Shown: positions 1 to 8,606, counted from the stretch's first letter. The stretch is DNA of 64,000 nt from S015-6 sp964384945 (GCA_964384945.1 CAYLMK010000022.1:1-64000); one strand, 5' to 3'. A program made the numbers and translations. The notes: generated by a model not told the origin, from the letters alone.

Positions 1-60
1 CTGGCCCGGGCGGAGTACATGGCCCGTAGGTCCGGGCGGTCGGCCTGGTCGGTCCGGTCC

Positions 61-198
61 CTATGCGGTCTTCTTGTGGGCATCGATAAACGCCTCAACG
101 TCGCGGCGGTCGAAGAGAAGTTTCCGCTTGTTTGCCTGAACCGCCGGAAGGCGCCGCGCGATGAATTGCTCTGCCTGCAATCGGATGTAGCTGGTCAT
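61..198 (-). CDS. small excisionase-like helix-turn-helix protein
   Basis: A 45-residue reading frame from the ATG at 198 to the TAG at 61. Its ATG overlaps the stop of the upstream excisionase-like gene in an ATGA arrangement, which suggests translational coupling. The end of the protein (LLFDRRDVEAFIDAHKK) matches the typical end of excisionase/helix-turn-helix domain 17 proteins, where a basic wing is followed by a short helix. The part that would hold the first helix is short (MTSYIRLQAEQF), so it may be a reduced paralogue of its neighbour, or the two together may make one split regulator. Role in excision or element regulation is inferred from context (attachment site at 1481-1526). It is too short for most gene finders. 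Confidence 0.5.
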   Translation of the reverse strand: MTSYIRLQAEQFIARRLPAVQANKRKLLFDRRDVEAFIDAHKKTA

Positions 199-395
199 CG
201 ACCGCCCCGAGTCTCGACCCCGCCCCGCGTTTCGAGATGGTCGAGAACATCGCGAAGTCGGAACCTGCGATACTTCCCGATTTTAACGCATGGTAAAGAA
301 TCCGTGCGGGTTCTGCTGTAGACCCATGACCTAGGAACCCGCAGGTAGTCGGCCAGCTCGGGAACCGTGATAAGCTCGCGCTCGGTTTCCATCAT
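195..395 (-). CDS. excisionase-family DNA-binding protein
   Basis: A 66-residue protein with the classic excisionase/MerR-like winged-helix layout: LITVPELADYLRVPRSWVYSR (helix-turn-helix, residues about 8-28) followed by the basic wing PCVKIGKYRRFRLRDVLDHL (about 35-54). Proteins of this size and motif act as recombination directionality factors or as small regulators of integrative elements. It lies about 1.1 kb inside a tRNA-type attachment site and overlaps the next small gene by 4 bases (ATGA), so the two are probably made together. No integrase lies in the window; it would be expected further left. Family assignment is firm; the excision role is inferred. Confidence 0.8.
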   Translation of the reverse strand: MMETERELITVPELADYLRVPRSWVYSRTRTDSLPCVKIGKYRRFRLRDVLDHLETRGGVETRGGR

Positions 396-495
396 GATCC
401 CTCCGTAAATCGAAGAATGAAGATGAAGGATGAATCTCTGTTACGACTACAGGAAACCACGGGAGGGGGATCTTTGTCAAGGAAAAGCATAATGA

Positions 496-531
496 AAACG
501 CATACTTACGAATAATTGCAAATATGCGTTT
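496..531. promoter_or_regulatory. 9-bp inverted repeat, candidate operator
   Basis: AAACGCATA at 496-504 is matched by its exact reverse complement TATGCGTTT at 523-531, with 18 AT-rich bases between. It sits in the 152-base gap between the zinc-finger gene (stop at 548) and the excisionase-like gene (start at 395). A minus-strand TTGACA lies at 473-478 without a convincing -10. The repeat could be bound by one of the element's small DNA-binding proteins. Function is inferred. Confidence 0.35.
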
Positions 532-547
532 ATCGGGGGGTTTGCGT

Positions 548-1222
548 CTACTTCGAGGGGGGATGCTCGCGATGGAAGGCGTTCTTGCACGCGACAGAAC
601 AGAACCGCGTGTCGGCCTTGCTGGTCGGGGAGATGAAGAACCGCTTGCAGTAGTCGCACCGATGGAGTCGGACCTGTGCGGCGATCGCCCCCGACAGGTA
701 GTCTGCAAGCGAAAAACAGATGATGGCCCTTATCGTTGCCCGGAATGCCCCGAGCAGGTCCGTTCGCTGTTTCGTGGATAGCTTGCCCGTGAAAGATCTG
801 TCCCAAAACCAGGTAGGCTCAAACCTCAGAAACCAATCCAGATGCACCGAACCGGTCTCCCCGTCCAAGCGGGAGATGATCTTTGGACGCGCCCGCCCTG
901 CCCGGACGATGTCCCGAATCCCCCTGATGTCGGACAGGGGTTTGCGCTGTGCGATTCCACCAAGGCCCCCTATGAATTGTTCTCGATCTGCTATTAGGTC
1001 GTTCCATGTCGGGTCGCCCGGATGCTTCGTTAACCACTCTGCCCCTGCGCGCAGATTGATAAGCCCATGCGTGGAGGGGTCCGCCGGGATGCTGGCACAG
1101 ATGGCCCCGACCAACTCGGCAAGCGTGCTGCTTTTTAGCTCATGGTTTGCATAAAGAACAAACAACCGTTGAAGTTCTGTCGGTGGGATCTTCTTTGGGG
1201 GGGGTCCCTTCTTGATGCCCAT
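548..1222 (-). CDS. zinc-finger protein of an integrated element, function unknown
   Basis: A 224-residue soluble protein. The last 40 residues hold a four-cysteine site (CDYC near 190, then FCSVAC near 210) like the C-terminal zinc ribbon of CGNR-type and related proteins, so zinc binding is likely. The first 150 residues have no motif I can name; they contain mixed helices and no membrane segment. The start at 1222 gives a basic N-terminus (MGIKKGPPPKK). It lies between the excisionase-like genes and the attachment site, so it is cargo or a regulator of the element. I do not recognise the family beyond the zinc site. Confidence 0.65.
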   Translation of the reverse strand: MGIKKGPPPKKIPPTELQRLFVLYANHELKSSTLAELVGAICASIPADPSTHGLINLRAGAEWLTKHPGDPTWNDLIADREQFIGGLGGIAQRKPLSDIRGIRDIVRAGRARPKIISRLDGETGSVHLDWFLRFEPTWFWDRSFTGKLSTKQRTDLLGAFRATIRAIICFSLADYLSGAIAAQVRLHRCDYCKRFFISPTSKADTRFCSVACKNAFHREHPPSK

Positions 1223-1434
1223 CTTGTGCGCTCCCGTCTGCGCTCCCGAGGGGATGTGATCCAGGGAAGGCCCGGTCGGGATCTCCGGGCCGTGTCGGGT
1301 CGCGATTCCCTATCCCTGGAAGATGGTCTTCATAGCCCAAAACCTGCTACCATTTTGCTACCATGTCAAGAAAAAACACGATGAAAAGCCGTGAAGCAAG
1401 AAATACACCGAACCGTCTAACCTCTTATCCTTCC

Positions 1435-1479
1435 TATACGTTATTGCATCTTGTTATACGCTGTTTTGCAGGTTATACG
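1435..1479 (+). repeat. three phased TATACG repeats beside the attachment site
   Basis: TATACG occurs at 1435-1440, 1455-1460 and 1474-1479, spaced 20 and 19 bases, about two helical turns. The first two copies are each followed within 10 bases by TTGCA. They run directly into the tRNA-derived attachment site at 1481. Such phased repeats are typical of recombinase or accessory-factor binding sites; the assignment is inferred. Confidence 0.4.
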
Positions 1480-1480
1480 C

Positions 1481-1526
1481 CTTCCCAAGCTGGCTGTCAC
1501 GGGTTCGAGTCCCGTTGCCCGCTCCA
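1481..1526 (+). other. attachment site: 3' fragment of a tRNA-Gly(CCC)
   Basis: The 46 bases hold the anticodon loop TTCCCAA (anticodon CCC), the 3' half of the anticodon stem (GCTGG), a full T arm (ACGGG-TTCGAGT-CCCGT), the 3' acceptor strand (TGCCCGC) and TCCA. The upstream bases do not pair with GCTGG to make an anticodon stem, and there is no D arm or 5' acceptor strand, so this is not a working tRNA. Integrases that use a tRNA gene leave such a 3' copy at the far end of the element. This therefore marks the right end, with the intact tRNA-Gly and probably the integrase left of the window. Confidence 0.75.
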
Positions 1527-1568
1527 CGCTCCATCCTCACGCATTGGCTTCCGGTTGCGCTTCGCCTC

Positions 1569-2120
1569 CTAGCGCGAGGGCAAGGGGGTCGAGCGACACC
1601 CCTGCCGGAGGACATCCGCGGACTCGCCCGATCCCCCCTGCATGCCATCGGCTCCCCAACAGATGAGTACGATCCCATCCGCGCTCGCAGCGCCCCGGTA
1701 GGCATACAGGTTCCGCCAGGGGTCCCTGGGAAGGCTGTCCAGGGTTCCGGCACAGCCCGGGGCAGCCCCTGAGGCCTCCGGGGCGACCTCCCGCCTCAGG
1801 AGTGCCTGGATGCCCTGCTCGGTGGCGGGGAAGGCTCCGCATTCCTGTGCGTAGAGGACTGCAGCCGCGCAGATCCGATCGAAATCCTCCTGGATCTTTT
1901 CCTGGCGGACCCTTCGAAGCCCCTTCTCGTGGGCCCTGTAGAGCAGGTAGTAGAATCCGCCCAACAGGATTGCCGCCAGGGCGAGGTAGGCCAGGAAGGA
2001 GGCGGTTTTCCGTGAGGTCGTCTTCTTCTGCTTGCTGCGGAGCTTGCGGGATCGCTTGTTGAAGCGCACGGCGTTTCCTCCCCCACGGTTGCTCGGGTCC
2101 ATGCGAGGTTCCGTCATCAT
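1569..2120 (-). CDS. orphan GspG-like pseudopilin-domain protein
   Basis: A 183-residue protein with one membrane segment (about 43-60, FLAYLALAAILLGGFYYLL) and a periplasmic domain that carries the signature of the type II secretion major pseudopilin: a FPATEQGIQAL stretch, then DPWRNLYAY, then GADG followed by GGSGESADV. Real GspG proteins have a short leader ending in G followed by FTLIE; here the N-terminus is a long basic tail (KRSRKLRSKQKKTTSRK) with no prepilin peptidase site. It is therefore probably a membrane-anchored GspG-domain protein and not a processed pilin. No other secretion genes are nearby. It is divergent from the sigma-54 activator. A start at 2102 is also possible. Confidence 0.75.
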   Translation of the reverse strand: MMTEPRMDPSNRGGGNAVRFNKRSRKLRSKQKKTTSRKTASFLAYLALAAILLGGFYYLLYRAHEKGLRRVRQEKIQEDFDRICAAAVLYAQECGAFPATEQGIQALLRREVAPEASGAAPGCAGTLDSLPRDPWRNLYAYRGAASADGIVLICWGADGMQGGSGESADVLRQGCRSTPLPSR

Positions 2121-2433
2121 AGATGATGCTCATTGCACAGGCAAGATTCTCGGGCCGGTCGGCGAGGCCCCGCCAGGACATCCGAAGTGCGGAGGGGAGA
2201 ACGGGCGCGGCGGGCCTTGTGTCGACGAGGGGAATCGGACAGGGGGTGCGCTGTCCCCCCGCGGAGACCGGCCGGGCCGTGCCAAGGGCCTCAACCCGTT
2301 GAAATCCAGGGACTCGAGGCGGCTCTGTTTTGTGGCACAAGGCTTGCTCACGATCCTCCGTGTTCCTCGCGACCCCACGATCGCGAGGCTCCCGGCACGG
2401 GCGGGGAATCCTTTCCGGCAGAAAGGAGATGGC
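2121..2433. other. gap between divergent genes, no feature seen
   Basis: These 313 bases separate the divergent GspG-like gene and the sigma-54 activator. The activator's frame stays open through it, but the encoded residues are rich in Gly, Pro and Arg and look non-coding, and the ribosome-binding site at 2423-2429 supports the later start. It should hold both promoters, but I find no convincing promoter box or sigma-54 site. Confidence 0.4.
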
Positions 2434-3810
2434 ATGGGACCCAAGGGATACCGGATCTGCTGGCTCGGCAACGACGAAGGCAGAATGCGCAGGCTCTTTG
2501 ACGGCGGATACGAGCACCTGGGCGAGCTGGTCTTCCTGCCTTATCCGGGTGCCGACAGAAGACAACTGAAGGAAGTTCACCCCTCCCTCCTGCTGATCGA
2601 CACAGAGGGGCTCGACGGGCACCGAAAGGATTTGCTCCGATGGATCACGGCTTCCCGGGAGGTCTCCCCGCAGGGGCGGGTTCTCCTCTTGCTTCACAAC
2701 GGGTCCAATCGTTTCGTCACGGACGCCCTGTTGAGCGGGATCGACTGGGTCTTCGACAAGTCCTGTCAGGAGGCCGCGCTGCCCTTTCTCGTTCGAAACG
2801 CAGTGCTGCAGCACAAGGCGGAGAAGGAGGTGCTCCAGGGGCGGGGGGAGGGCTTGCGAAAGAACGTTTTCGAAGACATGCTCGGCTCTTCTTCGGTCAT
2901 GAAGGACCTTGCGCGGCTCATACGAAAATGCGCTCCTTCGCAGGCGAACGTTCTCATCCGGGGAGAAAGCGGAACCGGCAAGGAGCTCGTGGGCAGCGCG
3001 ATCCACCGACTGAGCGGACGCGCGGGCAGCCTGGTCATCGTCAATTGCGCCGCCCTGCTGGACAACCTGCATCAAAGCGAACTCTTCGGTCACGAGAAAG
3101 GGGCCTTCACGGATGCCAAGGCGCGCCGGGTCGGGTACTTCGAGGCGGCGAAGGACGGCACCCTGTTTCTGGACGAGATCGGTGATATCAGCGCTTCGAC
3201 GCAAACCGCCTTGTTGCGGGTCATCGAGGGAAAAGAATTCTTTCGGGTGGGAGGAACCGAACCGATCCGCGTGAACGTGCGCGTGATTTCGGCAACCAAC
3301 CGAAATCTGGAGGGCCGGGTCCAACGGGGAGAGTTTCGCGAGGATCTCTACTATCGGCTGAACGGCTTTTGTCTCACCGTGCCTCCCTTGCGGGAAAGAA
3401 AGGAAGACATCCGCTTGCTTGCGGAGAGCTTCCTGGAACGCTTCGCGCTTCGCGAGAAGAAGCCGGTCATGGGGTTCACGCCCGAGGCCATGGATCTGCT
3501 GTGCTGTTATCATTGGCCGGGCAACGTGCGGGAAATGGAGAACGAGATCCAGCGGGTGGTGATCCAGGCGGACAGAGAGCGCCTGGTTCCCTCCGATCTT
3601 CTTTCTCCGTCGATCAACAGGGTCAAAGCCGCGCTCCCCTCTCTTGCGCCGGGCAGGGATTCGCTGAGGGCTCGGACGCAGCAGGTTGAGGCCTTCTTCA
3701 TCAAGGAGGCCCTGAAGTTGCATTACGGGAACCGCACCCGCGCCGCGGAACACCTCGGAATCAGCCGAGAGGGGCTGCACAAGAAGATGGCGCGTTACCG
3801 GATCCGATGA
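2434..3810 (+). CDS. sigma-54-dependent transcriptional activator with receiver-like domain
   Basis: A 458-residue NtrC-family activator. Residues 1-125 form a receiver-like domain (acidic D14/E15, possible phospho-acceptor D56, K109), degenerate enough that phosphorylation is uncertain. The AAA+ domain follows: Walker A GESGTGKE (178-185), the sigma-54 contact loop reads GAFTDA (about 223-228) where GAFTGA is most common, Walker B LFLDEIG (244-250), and WPGNVREMEN (361-370). A Fis-type helix-turn-helix lies at about 435-455. The start is the ATG at 2434, behind AAAGGAG; the open frame runs further upstream to 2032 but that part is not protein-like. It is divergent from the GspG-like gene and upstream of the exported TPR gene, which may be a target. 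Confidence 0.9.
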   Translation: MGPKGYRICWLGNDEGRMRRLFDGGYEHLGELVFLPYPGADRRQLKEVHPSLLLIDTEGLDGHRKDLLRWITASREVSPQGRVLLLLHNGSNRFVTDALLSGIDWVFDKSCQEAALPFLVRNAVLQHKAEKEVLQGRGEGLRKNVFEDMLGSSSVMKDLARLIRKCAPSQANVLIRGESGTGKELVGSAIHRLSGRAGSLVIVNCAALLDNLHQSELFGHEKGAFTDAKARRVGYFEAAKDGTLFLDEIGDISASTQTALLRVIEGKEFFRVGGTEPIRVNVRVISATNRNLEGRVQRGEFREDLYYRLNGFCLTVPPLRERKEDIRLLAESFLERFALREKKPVMGFTPEAMDLLCCYHWPGNVREMENEIQRVVIQADRERLVPSDLLSPSINRVKAALPSLAPGRDSLRARTQQVEAFFIKEALKLHYGNRTRAAEHLGISREGLHKKMARYRIR

Positions 3811-3880
3811 GCGCGATGTTCCGTTCCATCCCGGTGCTTCCAGGCTCCGTTTTCCCTCCCCCGATTCCGGGCCTTCCCGT

Positions 3881-3936
3881 TTGACGATCGGATTTCGAGT
3901 TTGGTACAGTAAAAGAGAAGTCATTTGCGTGACTTC
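3881..3936 (+). promoter_or_regulatory. candidate promoter and 7-bp inverted repeat before the TPR gene
   Basis: TTGACG at 3881-3886 and TACAGT at 3905-3910 are 18 bases apart and resemble a sigma-70 promoter. Just downstream, GAAGTCA (3917-3923) and TGACTTC (3930-3936) form a perfect inverted repeat with a 6-base centre, which would be a good operator or a short hairpin at the start of the transcript. No sigma-54 box (GG-N10-GC type) is obvious here. Confidence 0.4.
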
Positions 3937-3994
3937 GAATCAGGGTCGGGCCGGCTTTTCTCCGTGCGCACGGAACCAACATGAGTGCCTCACC

Positions 3995-6900
3995 ATGATG
4001 CAGCATTCCTCGCTTCTGCAGGGCGTGCGGGTTCCCGTTCTGCTCCCTCTCCTGCTCGCCTTGCTCCTCCCCTTCCACGCCCGGGTGTCCGCGGATCAGA
4101 CCAACTGGTTGTCCCAGGCAGAGGAACGACTTCGGCAGGGAGATCGTGAAGGGGCCCTGAGGGCCTTCCAGCAGGCCGCGTGGCAACGGCCTCAGGATGC
4201 GAACCTGCATTACAACATGGGCGTGCTGGCTGAGTCCCTGGGCCGCCTGGGAGAGGCCGTGGAAGACTACCTGGCCTACCTGCGCTGGGCGCCCCAAGCA
4301 GCGGATCAAGAGAAAGTCAAAGGGAAAGTGTTTCAGCTCTGCGGGGAGCTTGGCGCAGAGGCGTACCGGAACGGCCGGTATGTGAACGCTCTGGACTGGT
4401 ACGAAAAGGCAAAGGCCCTCTATCCGCATGCGAGGGCGCTTCATTTCAATCTGAGCCGGGTTTACGAGGCCCGCGGAGAATGGGACAAGGCCGCCGCCGC
4501 GCTAAAGGAATACCACACGCTCTGTGAGCCCGGCCAGAGAGAGTCCGCAAAGAAGTGGGTCGCGGACTGCCTGCGCAAGGCGGCCGAGACGAAGCTTGGT
4601 GATAGAGACTACGCCGGAGCGCTTGCCAAGTACCAGGAGGCCGCGAAATGGGACGAGGGGGATTCCCGCCTCCTGGTGAGCCAGGCCCTTTGCGAGGAGA
4701 AGATGGGCCTTTTCGAAGAAGCCAAGAATCACTACCTCGCCTACCTGCAGATCGACCCGATGACACCGCAGCGGGAGGAGATCCGCAAACGGATCGTGCA
4801 TCTCCATGCCCTCCTCGCCGAGGAACACCTGACCCGTGGATACTACGGCCTCGCTCAGGATGTTCTGACCAAAGGCATGGAGATCGATCCCGAGAATCCG
4901 GAGTTCTTCCATCTTGCCGCCAAGGCCTCCCTCGGGCTCGGACAACAGGAACAGGCGGTGGCCTACCTGGAGCGTATCCTGGCGTTGTCCTCGGAGGAAA
5001 GCGAGAAAGGCCCCTACGCGGAGGAGCTGGTTCGCCTTTGCACCTCGCTTGCGGACGAGGCCTACCGGAAGCAGAAATTCCCGGATGCCCAGCGCCTGCT
5101 GAAGAAGGCGCTCTACTGGACGCCGGAGAACCCTCTGATCAACTATAATCTGGCCAGGGTCTACGAACGGCAGGAAGAGTGGGAGCAGGCCGTTCTGGCC
5201 TATCGCCGTTACCTTTTCCTGGATCCCGACGCGGCCGAGAGGAACGAGGTCAAGGCAAAGCTGGCGTATTACTACTACTTCCTGGGAAAAGAGCGGTTTG
5301 AGAAGGGAGAATACCCGCAGGCGCAGGAGGCCTTCGAGCAGGCGCTCCTGGTGAGGCCGGAAGACCCCGCCCTCTTGTATAACCTCTCGGCAGCCTTTCT
5401 GAAGCGCGGCAAGACGGCGGAAGCCCTGCATTTCCTGGAGCGGTATGTGCAGTACGAGCAGGACCCGGAGCAGATCGAACAGGCCCGGCGACAGATGAAC
5501 CGCCTGGTGAGCCTCACGGAGCAGAGTCGTCGAGGAGACAGCGGCAGGAGCGTTTCCTCCGGCCTGGCCGCCCTGGAGGAGAGAAGCGCGGGCTTGGAGG
5601 CGGAGGATCATGACGTCGCCGACCGGAAAAAGGGGTATCTTTTCCTGCAGGCGGGACGCTGGCAGGAGGCTCTGGAGGTCTATGAACAGTGCCTTCGGAG
5701 GACTCCGGGGGTCGGAAAGGAAGAAGGCTTCCAAAGGGAGATCGCAACGGCCTTGCGCGAACTGAGCCGTGCTGCGCTCCTGGCGGGAAACCTGGAAGAG
5801 GCCCTGAAGCATCTGGGACGGGCCAGGCAATGGGCCCCTGACGAGGCATTCCCGTATTTGTGGAGCGGCCAGGTCTATGAGCACCGGGGGGAATCGGCTG
5901 AGGCCCTGGAGACCTACCGGGGGTCCCTTCTTCATGTCAGAGGAGAGCAGGGGCGCGGGGCCATTCGGGAAAGGATCGTGGCCCTCCTTACGCAGAGGCT
6001 GCAGACGGCCTTGCAAAGGGAGAACCTGCCGGACGCCCTGAGCGCCCTGAGCGCTCTTGAGCCCTACCTGTCGGAAGGGCAGGCCAGGGATGTGCATTAC
6101 CAAAAGGCCCGCATCGAAGGGGCGCTGGGCCGCAAGGAACAGGCTCTGGCAGAGTTCGGTCTGCATCTGTTCGAGTCGCCGGATCTACTCCAAGACCCCG
6201 GCATCCGGCAGGAGATGCTGAGCCTGGCGCAAGGCGATCCTGAACTGCTGGCGAGTATCGACGACCCCGCCGACGCTTACCGGAAGGCGAAAAAGTGGGC
6301 CGGCCGGGGTGAGCACGGGAAGGCCCTCCTGTCTTTCCTGGTTGCCAGGAGCGGCGAACGAGCACGCCCGGATCTGGATGCGGAAATCCTCCGCTCCCTG
6401 GCGGGCCTGGGGATGGAAGCCGAGGCCCTGCCGATCCTCTCTCGCTCCCCTTCCCAGGAGCGGCCCTTTGTCCTGCCGAAGGCGGAAACGGGACAAGTGC
6501 TCCGCCGGGTGGAATCGGCTCTGCAGGACGACTACCGAAACGGGAACTACGAACGGGGACTGGCACGGATCCGCGGCCTGCAGGCCCGACTGTCCGAACC
6601 GGACCTTCGCCTTCGTCTCCTTGAAGGGGTCTTTGAAGAGATGGCGGGCAGGTACGATGAAGCGATTCTGAGGTATGAGGGTGCGCTTCATGCGGAGACA
6701 GTCCTGCCTTTCGACCCGGACACCCCCCTGTCGAAGCGACTCGGCGTGCTGCTGATTCGAAAAGCCCTCGACGCATACAACGAGGGAAATTACGAAACCT
6801 GCCTGGAAGCCCTGAGGAGAGCGGAAAGGGTCGTTCCCGGCCGCGCGGACGTCGCCTTCGATCTGGGCTGCGTCTACCTTCGCTTGCGGAAACCCCAACG

Positions 6901-7180
6901 GGCGCTGCAGGCCTTCTCTCGATACCTGGAATTGGTTCAGGAGGAATCCCCCCGCAGGAAACTCACAAGCCGGGCGATTCCTCTGCTGCAGGGCCGCTTG
7001 GCCCGCTCTCCCGTCGTCCAGTACGACGGGTCTGGCATCGCCGTCGACTTGATCTTCGAGAGGCCCGTCTCTCTCGGGGATCTCTTTGTCGAGGAAGGGG
7101 AACAACGCGCGGGGCAAGGGGAGGAACTTCTGGACAGCGTCGTGCTTGCCCCTTATTTGGACATTCCGGCCGGCGGATGA
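3995..7180 (+). CDS. large exported TPR-repeat protein
   Basis: A protein of about 1061 residues starting at the ATG at 3995 (or 3998), which places a hydrophobic signal peptide at once (VPVLLPLLLALLLPFHARVSA). The rest is almost all tetratricopeptide repeats: units such as EAVEDYLAYLRWAP, NYGLAQDVL and ALEVYEQCLRRTP recur about every 34-40 residues, with a basic, less regular linker near 520-560. It ends without a barrel or membrane segment. TPR arrays are protein-binding scaffolds; here in the periplasm or on the outer membrane. The neighbour on the opposite strand, 13 bases beyond its stop, is a beta-barrel protein, which recalls export systems that pair TPR and barrel modules. The specific role is unknown. 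Confidence 0.85.
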   Translation: MMQHSSLLQGVRVPVLLPLLLALLLPFHARVSADQTNWLSQAEERLRQGDREGALRAFQQAAWQRPQDANLHYNMGVLAESLGRLGEAVEDYLAYLRWAPQAADQEKVKGKVFQLCGELGAEAYRNGRYVNALDWYEKAKALYPHARALHFNLSRVYEARGEWDKAAAALKEYHTLCEPGQRESAKKWVADCLRKAAETKLGDRDYAGALAKYQEAAKWDEGDSRLLVSQALCEEKMGLFEEAKNHYLAYLQIDPMTPQREEIRKRIVHLHALLAEEHLTRGYYGLAQDVLTKGMEIDPENPEFFHLAAKASLGLGQQEQAVAYLERILALSSEESEKGPYAEELVRLCTSLADEAYRKQKFPDAQRLLKKALYWTPENPLINYNLARVYERQEEWEQAVLAYRRYLFLDPDAAERNEVKAKLAYYYYFLGKERFEKGEYPQAQEAFEQALLVRPEDPALLYNLSAAFLKRGKTAEALHFLERYVQYEQDPEQIEQARRQMNRLVSLTEQSRRGDSGRSVSSGLAALEERSAGLEAEDHDVADRKKGYLFLQAGRWQEALEVYEQCLRRTPGVGKEEGFQREIATALRELSRAALLAGNLEEALKHLGRARQWAPDEAFPYLWSGQVYEHRGESAEALETYRGSLLHVRGEQGRGAIRERIVALLTQRLQTALQRENLPDALSALSALEPYLSEGQARDVHYQKARIEGALGRKEQALAEFGLHLFESPDLLQDPGIRQEMLSLAQGDPELLASIDDPADAYRKAKKWAGRGEHGKALLSFLVARSGERARPDLDAEILRSLAGLGMEAEALPILSRSPSQERPFVLPKAETGQVLRRVESALQDDYRNGNYERGLARIRGLQARLSEPDLRLRLLEGVFEEMAGRYDEAILRYEGALHAETVLPFDPDTPLSKRLGVLLIRKALDAYNEGNYETCLEALRRAERVVPGRADVAFDLGCVYLRLRKPQRALQAFSRYLELVQEESPRRKLTSRAIPLLQGRLARSPVVQYDGSGIAVDLIFERPVSLGDLFVEEGEQRAGQGEELLDSVVLAPYLDIPAGG

Positions 7181-7193
7181 GAGCCGGCGGCCT

Positions 7194-8561
7194 TCAGAAG
7201 AGCAGGGTGAACAGAAACTGGTTCGATACCCTGGTCTCCAGTTGCTGCAGGTCCTGCGAATCGACGAACCTCTGCTCGGGATTGTCCCAGACGCGAAAGC
7301 GCCACGCAAACCCGAGGTTCAGGTCTCTTCGGTTGATGCCGCCGCCGATGCTGAACCCCACGGATACGTTGGATGCGAGGGGTTCATCCTCCATGTTGGT
7401 CGAGTAAAAGAAACCCGTATGAAGCGGGATGCGCGTGGCCCTCTGATGGCAGAGGTATCGGAGGCCCACGAAAAAGTTGTGGAGGGAAGGTAACTCCTCC
7501 GGGCGACCCCTGTAGGAATCCGCCATCAGGCTGGACTCCCAGGTCCCGTTGTACTGGACAAGATCTTCGTGGAGTGTTTCGTGGGAATAGTCGAAACGCA
7601 GGTTGAAGCCGGGGGAGAGCCGATAATTGAGCCCGATCCCGTAAGAGAGAGGATACCCCGAGTGGACGGCGTTGTATCCCATTGTGGCCGCGGGCGCGGG
7701 CCGATCGCGCAGGAAGTTGAGCGCGTAAACGCTTCGGATGCCGAAATCGGAAAGGTCCGGGTCCGTTTCGCCCATCGGTTCCGCCTCGACCGTTCCCTCG
7801 AGTGTCAAGTTCCGGTTGAATTGGTAAATCAAGCTCTGTGTGCGAAGACCCTTAAGCGCTTCGAATCGGTAGGGCCGATCCGAAGCCTCTTTCCCCGCCT
7901 CGGATCGGACGGCCTCTGCGGCCTTCGACGAAGCGGGCAGGAGAGGCGTGGGAGCGCCGGAAGGGGACAGCAGGGCCCGGGCGACCTTGTCGGCGGCGTT
8001 CCCGAGCACTTCCGGGTCCCTTGACAGGCTCAGGAGGTCCGGAAGCGGCCTTTCCTTCCCATCGGCTCCGGGAAGTTCCGAGTGGGGCACGCCGGCGGTC
8101 TGCGGTTGAGACGCCATGCTTCGGTTTGCGGAGCGCGACCCGGATTCGGCCAGGACAGGGGGCTCGGCCTTTCCGGCGGGGGAAACGTACTTTCGAACGG
8201 ACTGCCACAGGTTGTCCAGACGGACGAGGAGCCAGTTCTCGTCCCCCTTCTTGACGTGGTTCTCTTTTGCGATCTCCGCATTGAGTGCCTGAAGGATCTC
8301 CGTCCCCTTGTTCTCCGCAGGGACGACAGTGTCATCGGTGTTTTCGAAGACTTGCTCGGGCCGGTAGAATGCAAGAAAAGAGTAGGTCTGCATGGAGGAG
8401 GAAACGATCCAGTAGCCGAGCGGCAGGGCAAGCGCTGCCGCCAGCATCCAAACGTACATTCGCTTCCTGTCTCCTGAGGGCAGAAAGAACAAGTCGGCTC
8501 CCCGTTTCAGCAAAACCTCAAGCCTGGAAAAGCACGCAAATCTGCCAACCCCCGGCGGCAT
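7194..8561 (-). CDS. membrane-anchored protein with C-terminal outer-membrane-type beta-barrel
   Basis: A 455-residue protein with a basic N-terminus and one hydrophobic segment (about 37-55, VWMLAAALALPLGYWIV) that acts as a signal or anchor. Next come about 180 Ala/Pro/Ser-rich residues with low conservation. From about 220 onward, alternating polar/aromatic strands (LTLEGTVEAEP, YGIGLNYRLSPGFNLRFDYSHE, FNLGFAWRFRVW-like) end in NQFLFTLLF, a typical terminal phenylalanine of an outer-membrane barrel. A start at 8459 has a better-placed AGGAG but would remove the basic residues before the hydrophobic segment. It converges on the TPR gene. No family name is recognised; a porin or export role is inferred. 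Confidence 0.7.
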   Translation of the reverse strand: MPPGVGRFACFSRLEVLLKRGADLFFLPSGDRKRMYVWMLAAALALPLGYWIVSSSMQTYSFLAFYRPEQVFENTDDTVVPAENKGTEILQALNAEIAKENHVKKGDENWLLVRLDNLWQSVRKYVSPAGKAEPPVLAESGSRSANRSMASQPQTAGVPHSELPGADGKERPLPDLLSLSRDPEVLGNAADKVARALLSPSGAPTPLLPASSKAAEAVRSEAGKEASDRPYRFEALKGLRTQSLIYQFNRNLTLEGTVEAEPMGETDPDLSDFGIRSVYALNFLRDRPAPAATMGYNAVHSGYPLSYGIGLNYRLSPGFNLRFDYSHETLHEDLVQYNGTWESSLMADSYRGRPEELPSLHNFFVGLRYLCHQRATRIPLHTGFFYSTNMEDEPLASNVSVGFSIGGGINRRDLNLGFAWRFRVWDNPEQRFVDSQDLQQLETRVSNQFLFTLLF

Positions 8562-8606
8562 CTTCTCGCAGCGAACGCCTGATCTTACGGAATATGCGAA
8601 TCATTG

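Noticed and set aside
1454..1753. 99-residue minus-strand frame ending in GNGTRTRDSQLG
   Set aside because: This is the familiar false translation of the reverse of a tRNA 3' end, here the attachment site.
1537..3924. 795-residue minus-strand open frame
   Set aside because: Antisense to the sigma-54 activator, whose motifs are unmistakable.
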